From assembly GCA_030650875.1 (NCBI GenBank), contig JAUSDK010000194.1, positions 1 to 53,398 of the forward strand: 53,398 nt of DNA, read 5' to 3'. The translations under genes were made by a program, and so were the position numbers. The notes under the pieces are model-generated. The model saw nothing but the letters and a program-made list of their open reading frames with translations. It made no database searches and was not told the origin of the DNA. Origin of the DNA: Polaromonas sp. (GTDB taxonomy: Bacteria > Pseudomonadota > Gammaproteobacteria > Burkholderiales > Burkholderiaceae_C). This document shows positions 19,732 through 30,335 of the stretch, piece after piece (within the stretch, counting starts at the first letter, position 1; the number at the start of each line of letters is the position of its first letter).

Positions 19732-20427
19732 ATGGCAAAACACCTCGATTTGGAAGAACAGGAACAGCTTGACGAGCTCAAGCATTTCTGGAAGCAGTAT
19801 GGCAACCTCATTACGTGGTCCCTGATTGCAGTCTTAAGCGCCTTTGCTGCCTGGAACGGCTACCAGTATTGGCAGCGAAATCAGGCCGCGCAGGCGGCCG
19901 TGATGTATGACGAGGTCGAGCGCGCCTTGAAGTCGGGTGACCTGGCAAGGGTAGACCGCTCATTTGCCGACATGAAAGACCGTTTCAGCCGTACCACGTA
20001 TGCACAGCAAGCGGGTCTCCTGGCAGCCCGGGCACACTACGACAAAGGCAATGTCGATGCCTCCCGCGCTGCGTTGGGTTGGGTCGCAGAGAAATCTTCG
20101 GACGAAGGCTATCAGGCCATTGCCAAGTTGCGCCTTGCCGGGCTCTTGCTCGACAAGAAGTCTTATGACGAGGCTTTGCAGCAACTCTCCGGCAGCTTCC
20201 CGAAGGATTTTGCTGCGCTGGCGGCTGACCGGCGCGGTGACATTTTGGTAGCTCAAGGCAAGAATACTGAAGCCAAGGCTGAATACCAAAAGGCCTACGA
20301 CGGCCTTGAGGAGCGTGTCGAGTACCGTCGGCTTGTGGAGGTCAAACTGAATGCGTTGGGCGTTGATCCCACTGCAGGCCCAGCCAAGTTGGCTGATGCT
20401 GCATCCACAGCTGGGGTAAATAAATGA
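19732..20427 (+). CDS. yfgM: YfgM-like ancillary translocon protein (one TM, TPR)
   Basis: Inner-membrane TPR protein of the YfgM/UPF0070 type, which associates with SecYEG and periplasmic chaperones. It has 231 residues from ATG 19732 (MAKHLDLEEQEQLDELKHFWKQYGN). A single N-terminal signal-anchor (ITWSLIAVLSAFAAWNGYQYW) puts the C-terminal TPR region in the periplasm. The TPR part contains ALKSGDLARVDRSFADMKDRF and GLLLDKKSYDEALQQL. Placement between hisS and bamB is the conserved order. bamB starts inside its stop (ATGA). Confidence 0.9.
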   Translation: MAKHLDLEEQEQLDELKHFWKQYGNLITWSLIAVLSAFAAWNGYQYWQRNQAAQAAVMYDEVERALKSGDLARVDRSFADMKDRFSRTTYAQQAGLLAARAHYDKGNVDASRAALGWVAEKSSDEGYQAIAKLRLAGLLLDKKSYDEALQQLSGSFPKDFAALAADRRGDILVAQGKNTEAKAEYQKAYDGLEERVEYRRLVEVKLNALGVDPTAGPAKLADAASTAGVNK

Positions 20428-21569
20428 GTAATCAGTCCTTTGCCTCACTAACCCGCTCTGTGCGGGTTCCAGTTGCTATTTTTCTGGTAGCTGCGTTGAG
20501 CGGCTGCTTCGGTGGAGTGAAAAAGCCCCAACCTGCAGAACTTCAGCCGGTGGTTGCCTTGATGTCCGCGAGTCAAAGCTGGAGCACGCGTATTGGACCG
20601 GTAAGCTTTCCGCTGGAGGTGGCAGTTTCTGGCAACACCGTGGCGCTTGCGAGCGGCGATGGCACCATCGCCTTGCTGGAGGCCGCGACCGGTCGGGATG
20701 TCTGGCGAATGGCGCTCAACACGCCGATCGCCGCCGGCGCCGGGAGTGACGGTAAAGTGGTGGCGGTGGTCACGAAAGCCAACGAAGTCGTCGCGCTGCA
20801 GGATGGCCGTGAAGTTTGGCGTCAGAAACTTGGCGCTCAGGTCTTTACCGCGCCCTTGGTTGCAGGTGCCCGGGTGTTTGTACTTGCAGCGGATCGCTCC
20901 GTCAATGCTTTCGACGGGCAGACCGGCCGCAAGTTGTGGTCTCAGCAGCGCCCCACTGAACCCTTGGTACTGCGTCAGTCGGGTGTACTGGTTGCTGTGG
21001 GTGATACCCTCGTCGTCGGCTTGTCGGGTCGACTGGCAGGACTCAATCCCTCCAGCGGCAGTATTCAATGGGAGGCGCCGATTGCCTCGCCACGCGGCAT
21101 CAATGACGTGGAGCGCCTCGTTGATCTGGTCGGCCGGGTTAGCCGGGCTGGCGATACGGTGTGCGCGCGGGCTTTTCAGGCCAGCATAGGCTGCGTGAAC
21201 GCTGTCCGCGGCAGCTTGCTCTGGACCAAGCCCGCCAGCGGCGCTCAAGGTATAGACGGTGATGAGCGCTTACTGTTCGGCACCGAATCGGACGGGACGG
21301 TCATGGCTTGGCGACGTAACGACGGCGAGCGGGTATGGTCGACAGATCGCCTGCGCTACCGAGGCCTGACGGCGCCGCTCATGGCGGGGCGCGCGATCGC
21401 GATTGGTGATTCGACCGGATTTATTCACCTGTTGTCGCGGGAAGACGGTTCACTGCTCAACCGCTTGCCGACCGATGGATCTGCCATCGCTGCATCTCCT
21501 GTACTCGCGGGCAATGCGCTGATTGCGGTGACCCACAACGGCGGCGTTTACGGCTTCAAGCCTGAATAA
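20424..21569 (+). CDS. bamB: Outer membrane assembly lipoprotein BamB
   Basis: Beta-propeller lipoprotein of the BAM complex. It has 381 residues. The lipoprotein signal ends in ALSGCFGG (Cys ~28). PQQ-like propeller blades are visible as repeated [64 protein letters not shown] and [17 protein letters not shown]. It overlaps yfgM by four bases, so the two envelope proteins are co-translated. Confidence 0.95.
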   Translation: MSNQSFASLTRSVRVPVAIFLVAALSGCFGGVKKPQPAELQPVVALMSASQSWSTRIGPVSFPLEVAVSGNTVALASGDGTIALLEAATGRDVWRMALNTPIAAGAGSDGKVVAVVTKANEVVALQDGREVWRQKLGAQVFTAPLVAGARVFVLAADRSVNAFDGQTGRKLWSQQRPTEPLVLRQSGVLVAVGDTLVVGLSGRLAGLNPSSGSIQWEAPIASPRGINDVERLVDLVGRVSRAGDTVCARAFQASIGCVNAVRGSLLWTKPASGAQGIDGDERLLFGTESDGTVMAWRRNDGERVWSTDRLRYRGLTAPLMAGRAIAIGDSTGFIHLLSREDGSLLNRLPTDGSAIAASPVLAGNALIAVTHNGGVYGFKPE

Positions 21570-21594
21570 ACACGCCTTACCAGAAACCTTATTG

Positions 21595-22932
21595 ATGAAA
21601 CCTGTAATTGCATTAGTTGGTCGCCCGAATGTGGGTAAATCGACAATTTTCAACCGGCTGACCAAGACGCGGGATGCGATCGTGGCCGATTTCGCCGGGC
21701 TGACACGGGACCGTCATTACGGCAATGGCGACTTGGGGGACCACGAATATATCGTCATCGATACCGGTGGTTTCGAGCCTGATGCCATCACCGGTATTTA
21801 CAAGGAAATGGCCAAGCAAACCCGGCAAGCGGTAGCGGAAGCTGACGTCGTCGTATTTGTGGTGGATGCCAGGGCTGGCATCAGCGCCCAGGACCACGAC
21901 ATCGCCAAGTACCTGCGCAAGCTGGGAAAACCGACGGTCCTGACGGCGAACAAGGCCGAAGGCATGACGGAGGGCGGCCGCTTCTCCGAGTTTTTTGAGC
22001 TTGGATTGGGTGAAGTGTTGCCGGTCTCCGCTTCCCATGGGCAGGGCATGCGCATGTTGGTGGACATGGCACTGGCGCCGCTGCATTTGCCAGAAAACGA
22101 CGAAGACGTTGAACCGCAGGATCCTTCGGTCATCAAACTGGCGGTTGCGGGCCGTCCCAACGTGGGCAAGTCCACTCTGATCAATGCCTGGCTTGGAGAG
22201 GAACGGCTGGTTGCATTTGATCTGCCTGGAACAACCCGGGACGCGATCTCGGTTCCATTTGAGCATGCCGGCCAGAAATTTGAGTTGATTGATACGGCTG
22301 GTTTGCGGCGCAAGGGTAAGGTTTTCGAGGCGATCGAGAAGTTCTCGGTAGTCAAGACCTTGCAGGCAATTGAAAGCGCGAACGTCGTGCTGCTGCTGCT
22401 GGATGCTACGCAAGGCGTGACCGATCAGGATGCGCACATCGCGGGCTACATTCTTGAAAGCGGCCGGGCGGTGGTGTTGGCCATCAACAAGTCTGATGCC
22501 GTTGATTCTTACCAGCGCGAGCTTCTTGAGCGGTCGATTGAAACCAGACTGGGTTTCCTTAAATTCGCAGCGATTCACCGGATATCGGCTACCAAGCGCC
22601 AGGGCTTGGGCCCGGTCTGGAAATCGATTATCCAGGCCCATGCATCGGCTAACCGCAAGATGTCGACGCCGGTGCTGACGCGTCTGTTGCTGGAAGCCGT
22701 GCAGTTTCAGCAACCCCAGCGTTCAGGCGTCTTTCGGCCCAAGATGCGTTATGCGCATCAGGGCGGGATGAACCCACCGATCATCATCATTCACGGGAAT
22801 TCCCTGGAGCATGTCACCGAGTCGTACAAGCGCTTCCTGGAAGGCCGGTTTCGAAAAGAGTTTGACCTTGTCGGCACCCCGCTGCGCATCCAGATGAAAA
22901 CCTCCCAGAATCCGTTTTCCGGTAAGGATTAA
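21595..22932 (+). CDS. der: Ribosome biogenesis GTPase Der (EngA)
   Basis: Essential GTPase with two tandem G domains acting in 50S subunit assembly. It has 445 residues from ATG 21595; the track uses the TTG one codon earlier. G1 motifs GRPNVGKST occur twice (about residues 9 and 184), with G3 DTGG and DTAG and G4 NKAE and NKSD. The C-terminal KH-like domain contains [12 protein letters not shown] and the family ending [12 protein letters not shown] gap of about 70 bases leads to hfq. Confidence 0.97.
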   Translation: MKPVIALVGRPNVGKSTIFNRLTKTRDAIVADFAGLTRDRHYGNGDLGDHEYIVIDTGGFEPDAITGIYKEMAKQTRQAVAEADVVVFVVDARAGISAQDHDIAKYLRKLGKPTVLTANKAEGMTEGGRFSEFFELGLGEVLPVSASHGQGMRMLVDMALAPLHLPENDEDVEPQDPSVIKLAVAGRPNVGKSTLINAWLGEERLVAFDLPGTTRDAISVPFEHAGQKFELIDTAGLRRKGKVFEAIEKFSVVKTLQAIESANVVLLLLDATQGVTDQDAHIAGYILESGRAVVLAINKSDAVDSYQRELLERSIETRLGFLKFAAIHRISATKRQGLGPVWKSIIQAHASANRKMSTPVLTRLLLEAVQFQQPQRSGVFRPKMRYAHQGGMNPPIIIIHGNSLEHVTESYKRFLEGRFRKEFDLVGTPLRIQMKTSQNPFSGKD

Positions 22933-23005
22933 TGGAACGCCGCAGGGCACCAAGATGCGCTGTGGTAAGGTCAGGGTCTCTTAACTTTTGAACACGGAAA
23001 ATATC

Positions 23006-23257
23006 GTGAGCACAAATAAAAGCCAACTATTGCAGGATCCATTTCTCAACACATTACGTCGCGAGCATGTTCCTGTTTCCATTTATCTCGTCAACGGGAT
23101 TAAATTGCAGGGCCAGATCGAGTCTTTCGACCAGTATGTGGTCTTGCTTCGCAATACGGTAACCCAAATGGTTTACAAGCACGCGATCTCGACGATTGTG
23201 CCGGGTCGCGCTGTTACCTTTTCAACGGGCGAGACTGAAGAAAGTCCCTCCAACTGA
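23006..23257 (+). CDS. hfq: RNA chaperone Hfq
   Basis: Sm-like hexameric RNA chaperone for sRNA-mRNA pairing. It has 83 residues. The GTG at 23006 ([20 protein letters not shown]) matches the usual Hfq N-terminus and has an ACGGAAA SD upstream; the track start TTG 22988 adds six unrelated residues. Sm1 and Sm2 motifs are normal: [25 protein letters not shown] and [11 protein letters not shown]. The C-terminal tail is short, as in other betaproteobacteria. It is followed directly by hflX. Confidence 0.97.
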   Translation: MSTNKSQLLQDPFLNTLRREHVPVSIYLVNGIKLQGQIESFDQYVVLLRNTVTQMVYKHAISTIVPGRAVTFSTGETEESPSN

Positions 23258-23301
23258 GCCCGAACGATACATCCCTGAAATCACGCCCTCTGGCCCTGCT
23301 G

Positions 23302-24405
23302 GTGGGGGTGGATTTGGGGTTTCCTAATTTTGATGGCGACCTGCATGAGCTCGGCTTGCTGGCGCAGACCGCAGGCCTGGAGCCGGTCGCTCGCGTGACC
23401 TGCAAGCGTAAGGCGCCTGACGCCGCGCTGTTTATCGGCACTGGAAAAGCCGACGAGATCAAAATGTTGGCCCTTGAGACCGGGGCGACCGAGGTGATTT
23501 TCGACCAGTCGCTCAGCCCGGCGCAGCAACGCAACCTGGAGCGCCATCTGGATCTCCCCGTCAATGACCGGACCTTGCTGATTCTGGAGATTTTTGGCCA
23601 ACGGGCACGCAGTCACGAGGGCAAGCTGCAGGTGGAATTGGCCCGGCTCCAATACATGTCCACCCGGCTGGTACGCCGATGGTCTCACCTTGAACGGCAA
23701 ACCGGGGGCGCAGGTGTGCGTGGCGGGCCAGGCGAGAAGCAGATTGAACTCGACAAACGCATGATTGGCGAAGCCATCAAGCGGACCAAGGAGCGTCTGC
23801 TAAAGGTCAAGAAGCAGCGCCAGACGCAGCGCAAACAAAGGGAACGGCGTAACTCCTTCACGATCTCGCTGGTTGGCTACACCAATGCCGGGAAATCGAC
23901 GCTGTTCAATGCATTGGTCAAGGCCAGGGCCTATGCAGCCGATCAGCTTTTTGCAACGCTTGACACCACGACGAGGCAACTCTACCTCGGTGAGTCCGCT
24001 CGTTCTGTATCGCTTTCTGACACGGTAGGTTTTATTCGGGATTTGCCACACGGCCTGGTCGATGCGTTTGCAGCCACGCTGCAGGAGGCCGTTGATGCCG
24101 ACCTGTTGCTGCATGTCGTTGACGGCTCGAACCCTGACTATCTTGAGCAAATTGAGCAAGTGCAGCGGGTCCTGTCCGAAATTGGGGCCGCTGAAGTTCC
24201 CCAGATTCTGGTTTTCAATAAACTTGATGCCATTGACAAGGACAGCCTGCCACTGCAGTTGCGGGACATGTTTGAATTGAAGGATGCGTTTGATGGTTCA
24301 GGCAAAAGCGTAGACCGCGTATTTGTGAGCGCCAAGACGGGTGAGGGATTGCCGCAATTACGTGAGCTTCTGTCTGCCAAGGCAAGCAGTTTGCCGCCGG
24401 GATAA
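23302..24405 (+). CDS. hflX: Ribosome-associated GTPase HflX (true start unclear)
   Basis: GTPase that binds and can split stalled 70S ribosomes. The N-terminal HflX domain (GLLAQTAGLEPVARVTCKRKAPDAALFIGTGKADEI) is followed by a coiled region and a G domain with GYTNAGKSTLFNAL, DTVGFIRDLPHGL and FNKLD. The GTG at 23302 cuts into the first beta strand (ALLVGVDLG). The frame is open back to 23239 and encodes [16 protein letters not shown], but holds no ATG, GTG or TTG. A CTG at 23254, overlapping the hfq stop as CTGA, is a possible coupled start. The gene is secure, its 5' end is not. Confidence 0.9.
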   Translation: MGVDLGFPNFDGDLHELGLLAQTAGLEPVARVTCKRKAPDAALFIGTGKADEIKMLALETGATEVIFDQSLSPAQQRNLERHLDLPVNDRTLLILEIFGQRARSHEGKLQVELARLQYMSTRLVRRWSHLERQTGGAGVRGGPGEKQIELDKRMIGEAIKRTKERLLKVKKQRQTQRKQRERRNSFTISLVGYTNAGKSTLFNALVKARAYAADQLFATLDTTTRQLYLGESARSVSLSDTVGFIRDLPHGLVDAFAATLQEAVDADLLLHVVDGSNPDYLEQIEQVQRVLSEIGAAEVPQILVFNKLDAIDKDSLPLQLRDMFELKDAFDGSGKSVDRVFVSAKTGEGLPQLRELLSAKASSLPPG

Positions 24406-24503
24406 ATCCACAAACAACCGAGGGCGTTGCCCGGTGCCACCAGTTCATTAGGCACAATGGTGCGGTAGTAAAAAAAATGTATCAAAAAAGTGAGTTTGAT
24501 CCC

Positions 24504-25910
24504 ATGAATCTGAATCCCGTGCTGCAGACGTTGACGGCCTTGCCAGGCCAGCTGAAACAACGCGCCCAAGGCATGTTCAACCTCAATGATCCGCGCTGGG
24601 GTCGGGATGACGACAAGGCGTCTTCTGGAGAACCCGGGCCGGAGCAGCCGCGCGAGGAAAAGCAGCCACCCAAGCCAACCAACCGTCCCCAGGGCCAGGG
24701 ACCAAACCAGGGTCCGCCTGACCTGGATGAACTCTGGCGTGATTTCAATCGCAAACTCGGCGGTCTCTTCGGCGGCGGAAAAAAGGGTGGTGGCCAAGGT
24801 CCCAATTGGGGTGGCGCTGGAGGCGGCGGCTTTCAGCCTGACATGAAAAGCGCGGGTATCGGCGTTGGCTTGATCGCCGGCGTGGTGGGCCTGATCTGGT
24901 TGGGTACGGGATTTTTCATTGTCCAGGAGGGGCAACAGGCGGTGATTACCCAGTTCGGAAAGTATCAATCCACCGTAGGGGCAGGCTTTAACTGGCGCCT
25001 GCCCTATCCAATACAGCGTCATGAAATTGTTGTCGTGACGCAGATTCGCTCGGTCGATGTGGGCCGTGATGTGGTCATCAAAGCGACTGGTTTGCGCGAT
25101 TCAGCCATGCTGACTGAAGACGAGAACATCGTCGAGATCAAGTTTGCTGTTCAATACCGTCTGAGTGACGCGCGTGCTTACCTGTTTGAGAGCAAGGATC
25201 CTGCAAGTGCAGTGGTTCAGGCGGCTGAAACGGCCGTCCGCGAGGTGGTCGGAAAAATGAAGATGGATTTGGCACTGGCCGAGGAGCGCGACCAGATCGG
25301 GCCACGCGTTCGCGTGCTGATGCAGACCATCCTCGATCGCTACAAGGTTGGCGTGGAAGTGGTGGCCATCAATCTGCAGCAGAGCGGTGTGCGTCCGCCC
25401 GAGCAAGTGCAGGCGGCATTTGATGATGTACTCAAGGCTGGCCAGGAGCGTGAACGCGCCAAGAACGAAGCACAGGCTTATGCCAATGATGTGATTCCGC
25501 GTGCAGTAGGTTCGGCGTCGCGCCTGAAAGAGGAGGCTGACGCCTACAAGGCACGTATCGCGGCGCAGGCTCAAGGCGATGCCCAACGCTTTAGCTCTGT
25601 GCTGGTCGAATACCAGAAGGCGCCCCAGGTCACCCGTGACCGAATGTACACCGACGCCATGCAGCAGGTGTACACCAACGTGACCAAGGTACTGGTGGAA
25701 TCACGTCAGGGATCCAACCTGCTGTACCTGCCGATTGACAAGATTATGCAGATGTCCGCACAAGGCGGCGTGGCGGGTGCCGATTCATCGGCGACGGCTG
25801 GCGTCGTTGCGCCATCTTCCGGGGCTGTACCGTCCCAACCTGCCTCCAGCGTGCCCCTTGACGCGCGTGCGCGCGATGCATCCCGTACCCGCGACCGCGA
25901 AACCCGCTAA
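24504..25910 (+). CDS. hflK: HflK subunit of the FtsH modulator complex
   Basis: SPFH/prohibitin-family membrane protein that with HflC encloses and modulates the FtsH protease. It has 468 residues from ATG 24504 (MNLNPVLQTL); the track start ATG 24477 is possible, and neither has a strong SD. The conserved FNLNDPRWGRDDD, a Gly/Pro-rich stretch, and one TM helix (GIGVGLIAGVVGLIWLGTGFFIV) precede the SPFH domain (QEGQQAVITQFGKYQSTVGAGFNWRLPYPIQRHEIV). A long helical region (RERAKNEAQAYANDVIPRA) follows. The C-terminus is Ala/Ser/Pro-rich and probably disordered. hflC follows after 11 bases. Confidence 0.95.
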   Translation: MNLNPVLQTLTALPGQLKQRAQGMFNLNDPRWGRDDDKASSGEPGPEQPREEKQPPKPTNRPQGQGPNQGPPDLDELWRDFNRKLGGLFGGGKKGGGQGPNWGGAGGGGFQPDMKSAGIGVGLIAGVVGLIWLGTGFFIVQEGQQAVITQFGKYQSTVGAGFNWRLPYPIQRHEIVVVTQIRSVDVGRDVVIKATGLRDSAMLTEDENIVEIKFAVQYRLSDARAYLFESKDPASAVVQAAETAVREVVGKMKMDLALAEERDQIGPRVRVLMQTILDRYKVGVEVVAINLQQSGVRPPEQVQAAFDDVLKAGQERERAKNEAQAYANDVIPRAVGSASRLKEEADAYKARIAAQAQGDAQRFSSVLVEYQKAPQVTRDRMYTDAMQQVYTNVTKVLVESRQGSNLLYLPIDKIMQMSAQGGVAGADSSATAGVVAPSSGAVPSQPASSVPLDARARDASRTRDRETR

Positions 25911-25921
25911 GGAAGAAAAAA

Positions 25922-26824
25922 GTGAACAGAGTTGGATTAATCGTTTCTTCGTTCCTGGTCGTCTTGGCGCTGCTGGCTTCCACGCTGTTTGTGGTCGACC
26001 AACGCCAGTTCGGCGTGGTGTATGCATTGGGTCAGATCAAGGAAGTGATCACTGAGCCGGGCCTCAATTTCAAGCTGCCTCCGCCATTTCAGAACGTTTC
26101 TTATATTGACAAACGTCTGCTGACGCTGGACAGCACGGACGCAGAACCCATGCTGACCGCCGAAAAGCAGCGCGTCGTGATTGACTGGTATGTGCGCTGG
26201 CGCATCACCAATCCGTCCGAATACATTCGCAACGTAGGCTTGGACGAGCGGGCTGGTGCGAACCAGCTCAATCGGGTGGTCCGCAACGCCTTTCAGGCGG
26301 AAATCAACAAGCGTACCGTGAAGGATTTACTGTCACTTGAGCGCGAAGCGCTGATGGCTGACGTGAAAAAAGAAGTGCTGCAGGTCGTCAAGGGCACCAA
26401 AGCTTGGGGTGTTGACGTTGTTGACGTGCGGATCACCCGCGTTGATTACGTGGAGGCCATTACTGAATCGGTTTATCGCCGGATGGAAGCGGAGCGCAAG
26501 CGGGTTGCCAACGAGTTGCGGTCCACAGGTGCGGCCGAAGGTGAAAAAATCCGGGCAGATGCCGACAGGCAGCGCGAAGTGACCATCGCCAATGCCTACC
26601 GGGACGCGCAGAAGATCAAGGGTGAGGGCGATGCCGAGGCGGCACGTACTTATGCTGAATCATTTGGCCGCGATCCGCAATTTGCGCAGTTTTACCGCAG
26701 CCTTGACGCCTACAAGGCGAGTTTTGGCAAGAAAAGTGATGTGATGGTGGTGGATCAGTCTTCAGACTTTTTCAAGGCCATGCGTGGCTCTGGCAGTAGC
26801 ACGACGTCTTCTGCCAAGAAATAG
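25922..26824 (+). CDS. hflC: HflC subunit of the FtsH modulator complex
   Basis: Partner of HflK in the inner membrane. It has 300 residues with a GTG start preceded by AAGGAAGAAAA. An N-terminal TM anchor (VGLIVSSFLVVLALLASTLFVV) is followed directly by the SPFH domain (DQRQFGVVYALGQIKEVITEPGLNFKLP). A helical segment (RRMEAERKRVANELRSTGAAEGEKIRADADRQREV) and the FGRDPQFAQFYRSLDAYKASF region are typical of HflC. A terminator follows. Confidence 0.96.
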   Translation: MNRVGLIVSSFLVVLALLASTLFVVDQRQFGVVYALGQIKEVITEPGLNFKLPPPFQNVSYIDKRLLTLDSTDAEPMLTAEKQRVVIDWYVRWRITNPSEYIRNVGLDERAGANQLNRVVRNAFQAEINKRTVKDLLSLEREALMADVKKEVLQVVKGTKAWGVDVVDVRITRVDYVEAITESVYRRMEAERKRVANELRSTGAAEGEKIRADADRQREVTIANAYRDAQKIKGEGDAEAARTYAESFGRDPQFAQFYRSLDAYKASFGKKSDVMVVDQSSDFFKAMRGSGSSTTSSAKK

Positions 26825-26859
26825 CTGCCCTTGCGTGAGGGTGGCGCATATTTGAATAG

Positions 26860-26892
26860 AGGCTTCGCCGCTCATCACGGGAAGCCTTTTTT
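26860..26892 (+). terminator. Intrinsic terminator after hflC
   Basis: AGGCTTC (26860-26866) pairs with GAAGCCT (26881-26887), followed by a run of six T. It ends the hfq-hflX-hflKC transcript. The remaining ~185 bases before hisZ contain no credible ORF; the short DUF2065 gene often found here in relatives was not seen. Confidence 0.85.
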
Positions 26893-27076
26893 ATGCGCCG
26901 CAGCAGCCGGTGCTGCGTCGGTGGTGGGCTCAATTGCACTGCGCCCAGATACTGCGCAAAGACCACGTCTGGCGCCTCTATTTGTCTTTGACTTTCCCTT
27001 GGCTGATGCGACGGGGTCAAAAAGCGGCTCCAAGCCCGGTAAAATCTGTCCTTTAACAGCCCCCGAGAAAATAACA

Positions 27077-28264
27077 ATGCCCGCTTGGTCATCATCATGG
27101 CAATTGCCCGATCAAATTGCCGATGTCCTGCCCTCAGAGGCGCGTCACATCGAAGAGTTGCGCCGTCTGTTTCTGGATACCGCCCGCAGCTACGGCTATG
27201 AGCTGGTCATGCCTCCCCTGCTTGAGCATCTGGAGTCCTTGCTGACAGGGACGGGCGAAGCACTGGATTTGCAGACCTTTAAGCTGGTGGATCAGTTGTC
27301 GGGCCGTACGTTGGGATTGCGTGCCGACACGACGCCCCAGGTCGCCCGCATTGATGCCCACCTGCTGAACCGCAGCGGTGTAGCCCGTCTTTGTTATTGC
27401 GGCCCTGTGCTGCACACCCGCGCCGAACGCCCGCACGCCACCCGTGAGCCTTTGCAGTTTGGCGCAGAAATTTACGGCCATGCCGGGCTGGAAGCCGATC
27501 TGGAAGCCCAGTTGCTCGCCTTGGAGGGCCTTCGGGCCGCCGGTGTGACTGCGCTGTCGGTTGATATGGCGGATGTGCGCATCGTCAACAGCCTGTTGGC
27601 CGGCGCCCCTATCAGTGCTCGGACCATGGCGCTTATTCATGCCGCATTGGCTGCCAAGGATGCCAGCGAGCTGGGTAGCCTCACCGCGCGTCTTCACAGC
27701 AGTGTTTCTTTGGCCGCGCGCGAAGGTCTGAATGCCTTGCTGCAGCTTTACGGTGACAGCCAAGTCCTGCTGGAGGCCGAAAAAATCCTCCCGCCCCTGC
27801 CAGGTGTGCAGGAAGCACTACAAAACTTGAAATGGCTGGCTTCCCACGTCTCCCTTGGGGATGATGTCAAGGTCAGCTTTGATCTGGCTGATTTGCGCGG
27901 CTACGCCTACTACAGCGGTGCCCGCTTTGCAATCTATGGCCAAGGCGCCGAACTGGCGCGTGGCGGCCGCTACGACGAGGTGGGCGCCGTGTTTGGCCGC
28001 AATCGTCCGGCGGCAGGTTTCAGCCTGGACTTGAAGGAACTCGTCCGCGTGTTGCCACCCCGACCTTTGCGGGCTGCCATTTGCGCGCCCTGGGGCGAAG
28101 ACGCCGGGCTGCGCGCTGCCATTGCCCGGTTGCGCGCCAATGGCGAAACCGTGGTGTGCGCACTGCCCGGGCATGAGCATGAACTCAGTGAATTTGAATG
28201 CGACCGCATGTTGACAGAAGCTGCGGGACACTGGGTACTGCAGCCCATGCCGGAATCTGCATGA
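27077..28264 (+). CDS. hisZ: ATP phosphoribosyltransferase regulatory subunit HisZ
   Basis: HisS-like protein without synthetase activity that activates the short-form ATP phosphoribosyltransferase HisG in histidine synthesis. It has 395 residues from ATG 27077 ([19 protein letters not shown]); the track start at 26831 is an unrelated extension. Class II synthetase-like motifs are visible: [49 protein letters not shown], and [18 protein letters not shown], with [27 protein letters not shown]. The C-terminal anticodon domain is mostly absent, as expected. hisG is not in the window; purA follows. Confidence 0.95.
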   Translation: MPAWSSSWQLPDQIADVLPSEARHIEELRRLFLDTARSYGYELVMPPLLEHLESLLTGTGEALDLQTFKLVDQLSGRTLGLRADTTPQVARIDAHLLNRSGVARLCYCGPVLHTRAERPHATREPLQFGAEIYGHAGLEADLEAQLLALEGLRAAGVTALSVDMADVRIVNSLLAGAPISARTMALIHAALAAKDASELGSLTARLHSSVSLAAREGLNALLQLYGDSQVLLEAEKILPPLPGVQEALQNLKWLASHVSLGDDVKVSFDLADLRGYAYYSGARFAIYGQGAELARGGRYDEVGAVFGRNRPAAGFSLDLKELVRVLPPRPLRAAICAPWGEDAGLRAAIARLRANGETVVCALPGHEHELSEFECDRMLTEAAGHWVLQPMPESA

Positions 28265-28268
28265 ATAA

Positions 28269-29684
<1,416 letters not shown>

Positions 29685-29702
29685 GTTCGGAATTTTTAGA
29701 TC

Positions 29703-29744
29703 AATAGGCCGCCAGCGCAATGAGTACGGGCGCAGGCGGCTATT
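29703..29744 (+). repeat. 42-bp dyad repeat, copy A
   Basis: AATAGGCCGCCAGCGC (29703-29718) is nearly the reverse complement of GCGCAGGCGGCTATT (29730-29744), forming a long stem with one bulged G and one A/A mismatch. It lies between purA and the phosphoribosyltransferase gene. It aligns without gaps over its full 42 bp with the element at 43700-43741 (31 identities counted by eye), so the two are copies of one repeat family. It may also act as an mRNA hairpin here. Confidence 0.65.
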
Positions 29745-29761
29745 AAATCAGGAGTAATTTC

Positions 29762-30286
29762 ATGTTGACCGAAGACGGCAAGCATCTCTATGTCAGCTAT
29801 GACGAATATCACAACCTGATTGAAAAACTGGCCATCAAGATTCACCAGTCCGAGTGGGAGTTCGACACCATCCTGTGCCTGGCGCGAGGCGGCATGCGGC
29901 CAGGTGACATTCTTTCACGCATTTTTGACAAGCCGCTGGCCATCATGTCGACCAGCTCTTACCGCGCTGACTCTGGCACGGTGCAGGGCAACCTCGATAT
30001 TGCGCGCTTTATCACCACGCCCAAAGGCGAAATTGCCGGAAAAGTGCTGCTGGTGGACGATCTGGCAGATTCCGGAAAAACCCTGAACGCCGTGATTCAC
30101 CAGTTGCGCAACAACTACAAGCCGATCACCGAGCTGCGCAGCGCGGTGATCTGGACCAAAGGCGTGTCCACGTTCCAGCCCGACTATGCAGTGGAGTTGC
30201 TGCCCACGAATCCGTGGATTCATCAGCCGTTTGAGAGCTACGATGCACTGACGCCTGTCCAGTTGCTGGCCAAGTGGAAGATCTAG
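29762..30286 (+). CDS. Purine-type phosphoribosyltransferase
   Basis: Type I phosphoribosyltransferase of 174 residues. The PRPP loop VLLVDDLADSGKTL and the pyrophosphate-binding region LARGGMRPGDILSRIF are clear, with the family's AIMSTSSYRADSG. Substrate is not certain. Resemblance to xanthine/hypoxanthine-guanine enzymes and position 77 bases after purA suggest purine salvage. An AGGAG SD (ATCAGGAGTAATTTC) precedes the ATG. Confidence 0.85.
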   Translation: MLTEDGKHLYVSYDEYHNLIEKLAIKIHQSEWEFDTILCLARGGMRPGDILSRIFDKPLAIMSTSSYRADSGTVQGNLDIARFITTPKGEIAGKVLLVDDLADSGKTLNAVIHQLRNNYKPITELRSAVIWTKGVSTFQPDYAVELLPTNPWIHQPFESYDALTPVQLLAKWKI

Positions 30287-30303
30287 CAGCGTAAAGCCGG
30301 CTG

Positions 30304-30322
30304 CGGCAGGGCGGGCCTGCCG
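30304..30322 (+). terminator. Hairpin between the phosphoribosyltransferase gene and metC
   Basis: CGGCAGG-GCGGG-CCTGCCG is a perfect 7-bp stem 17 bases after the stop codon. It lacks a T-run and lies 14 bases before the metC ATG, so it may influence metC translation rather than terminate. Confidence 0.35.
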
Positions 30323-30335
30323 TTAACATGGGCGC

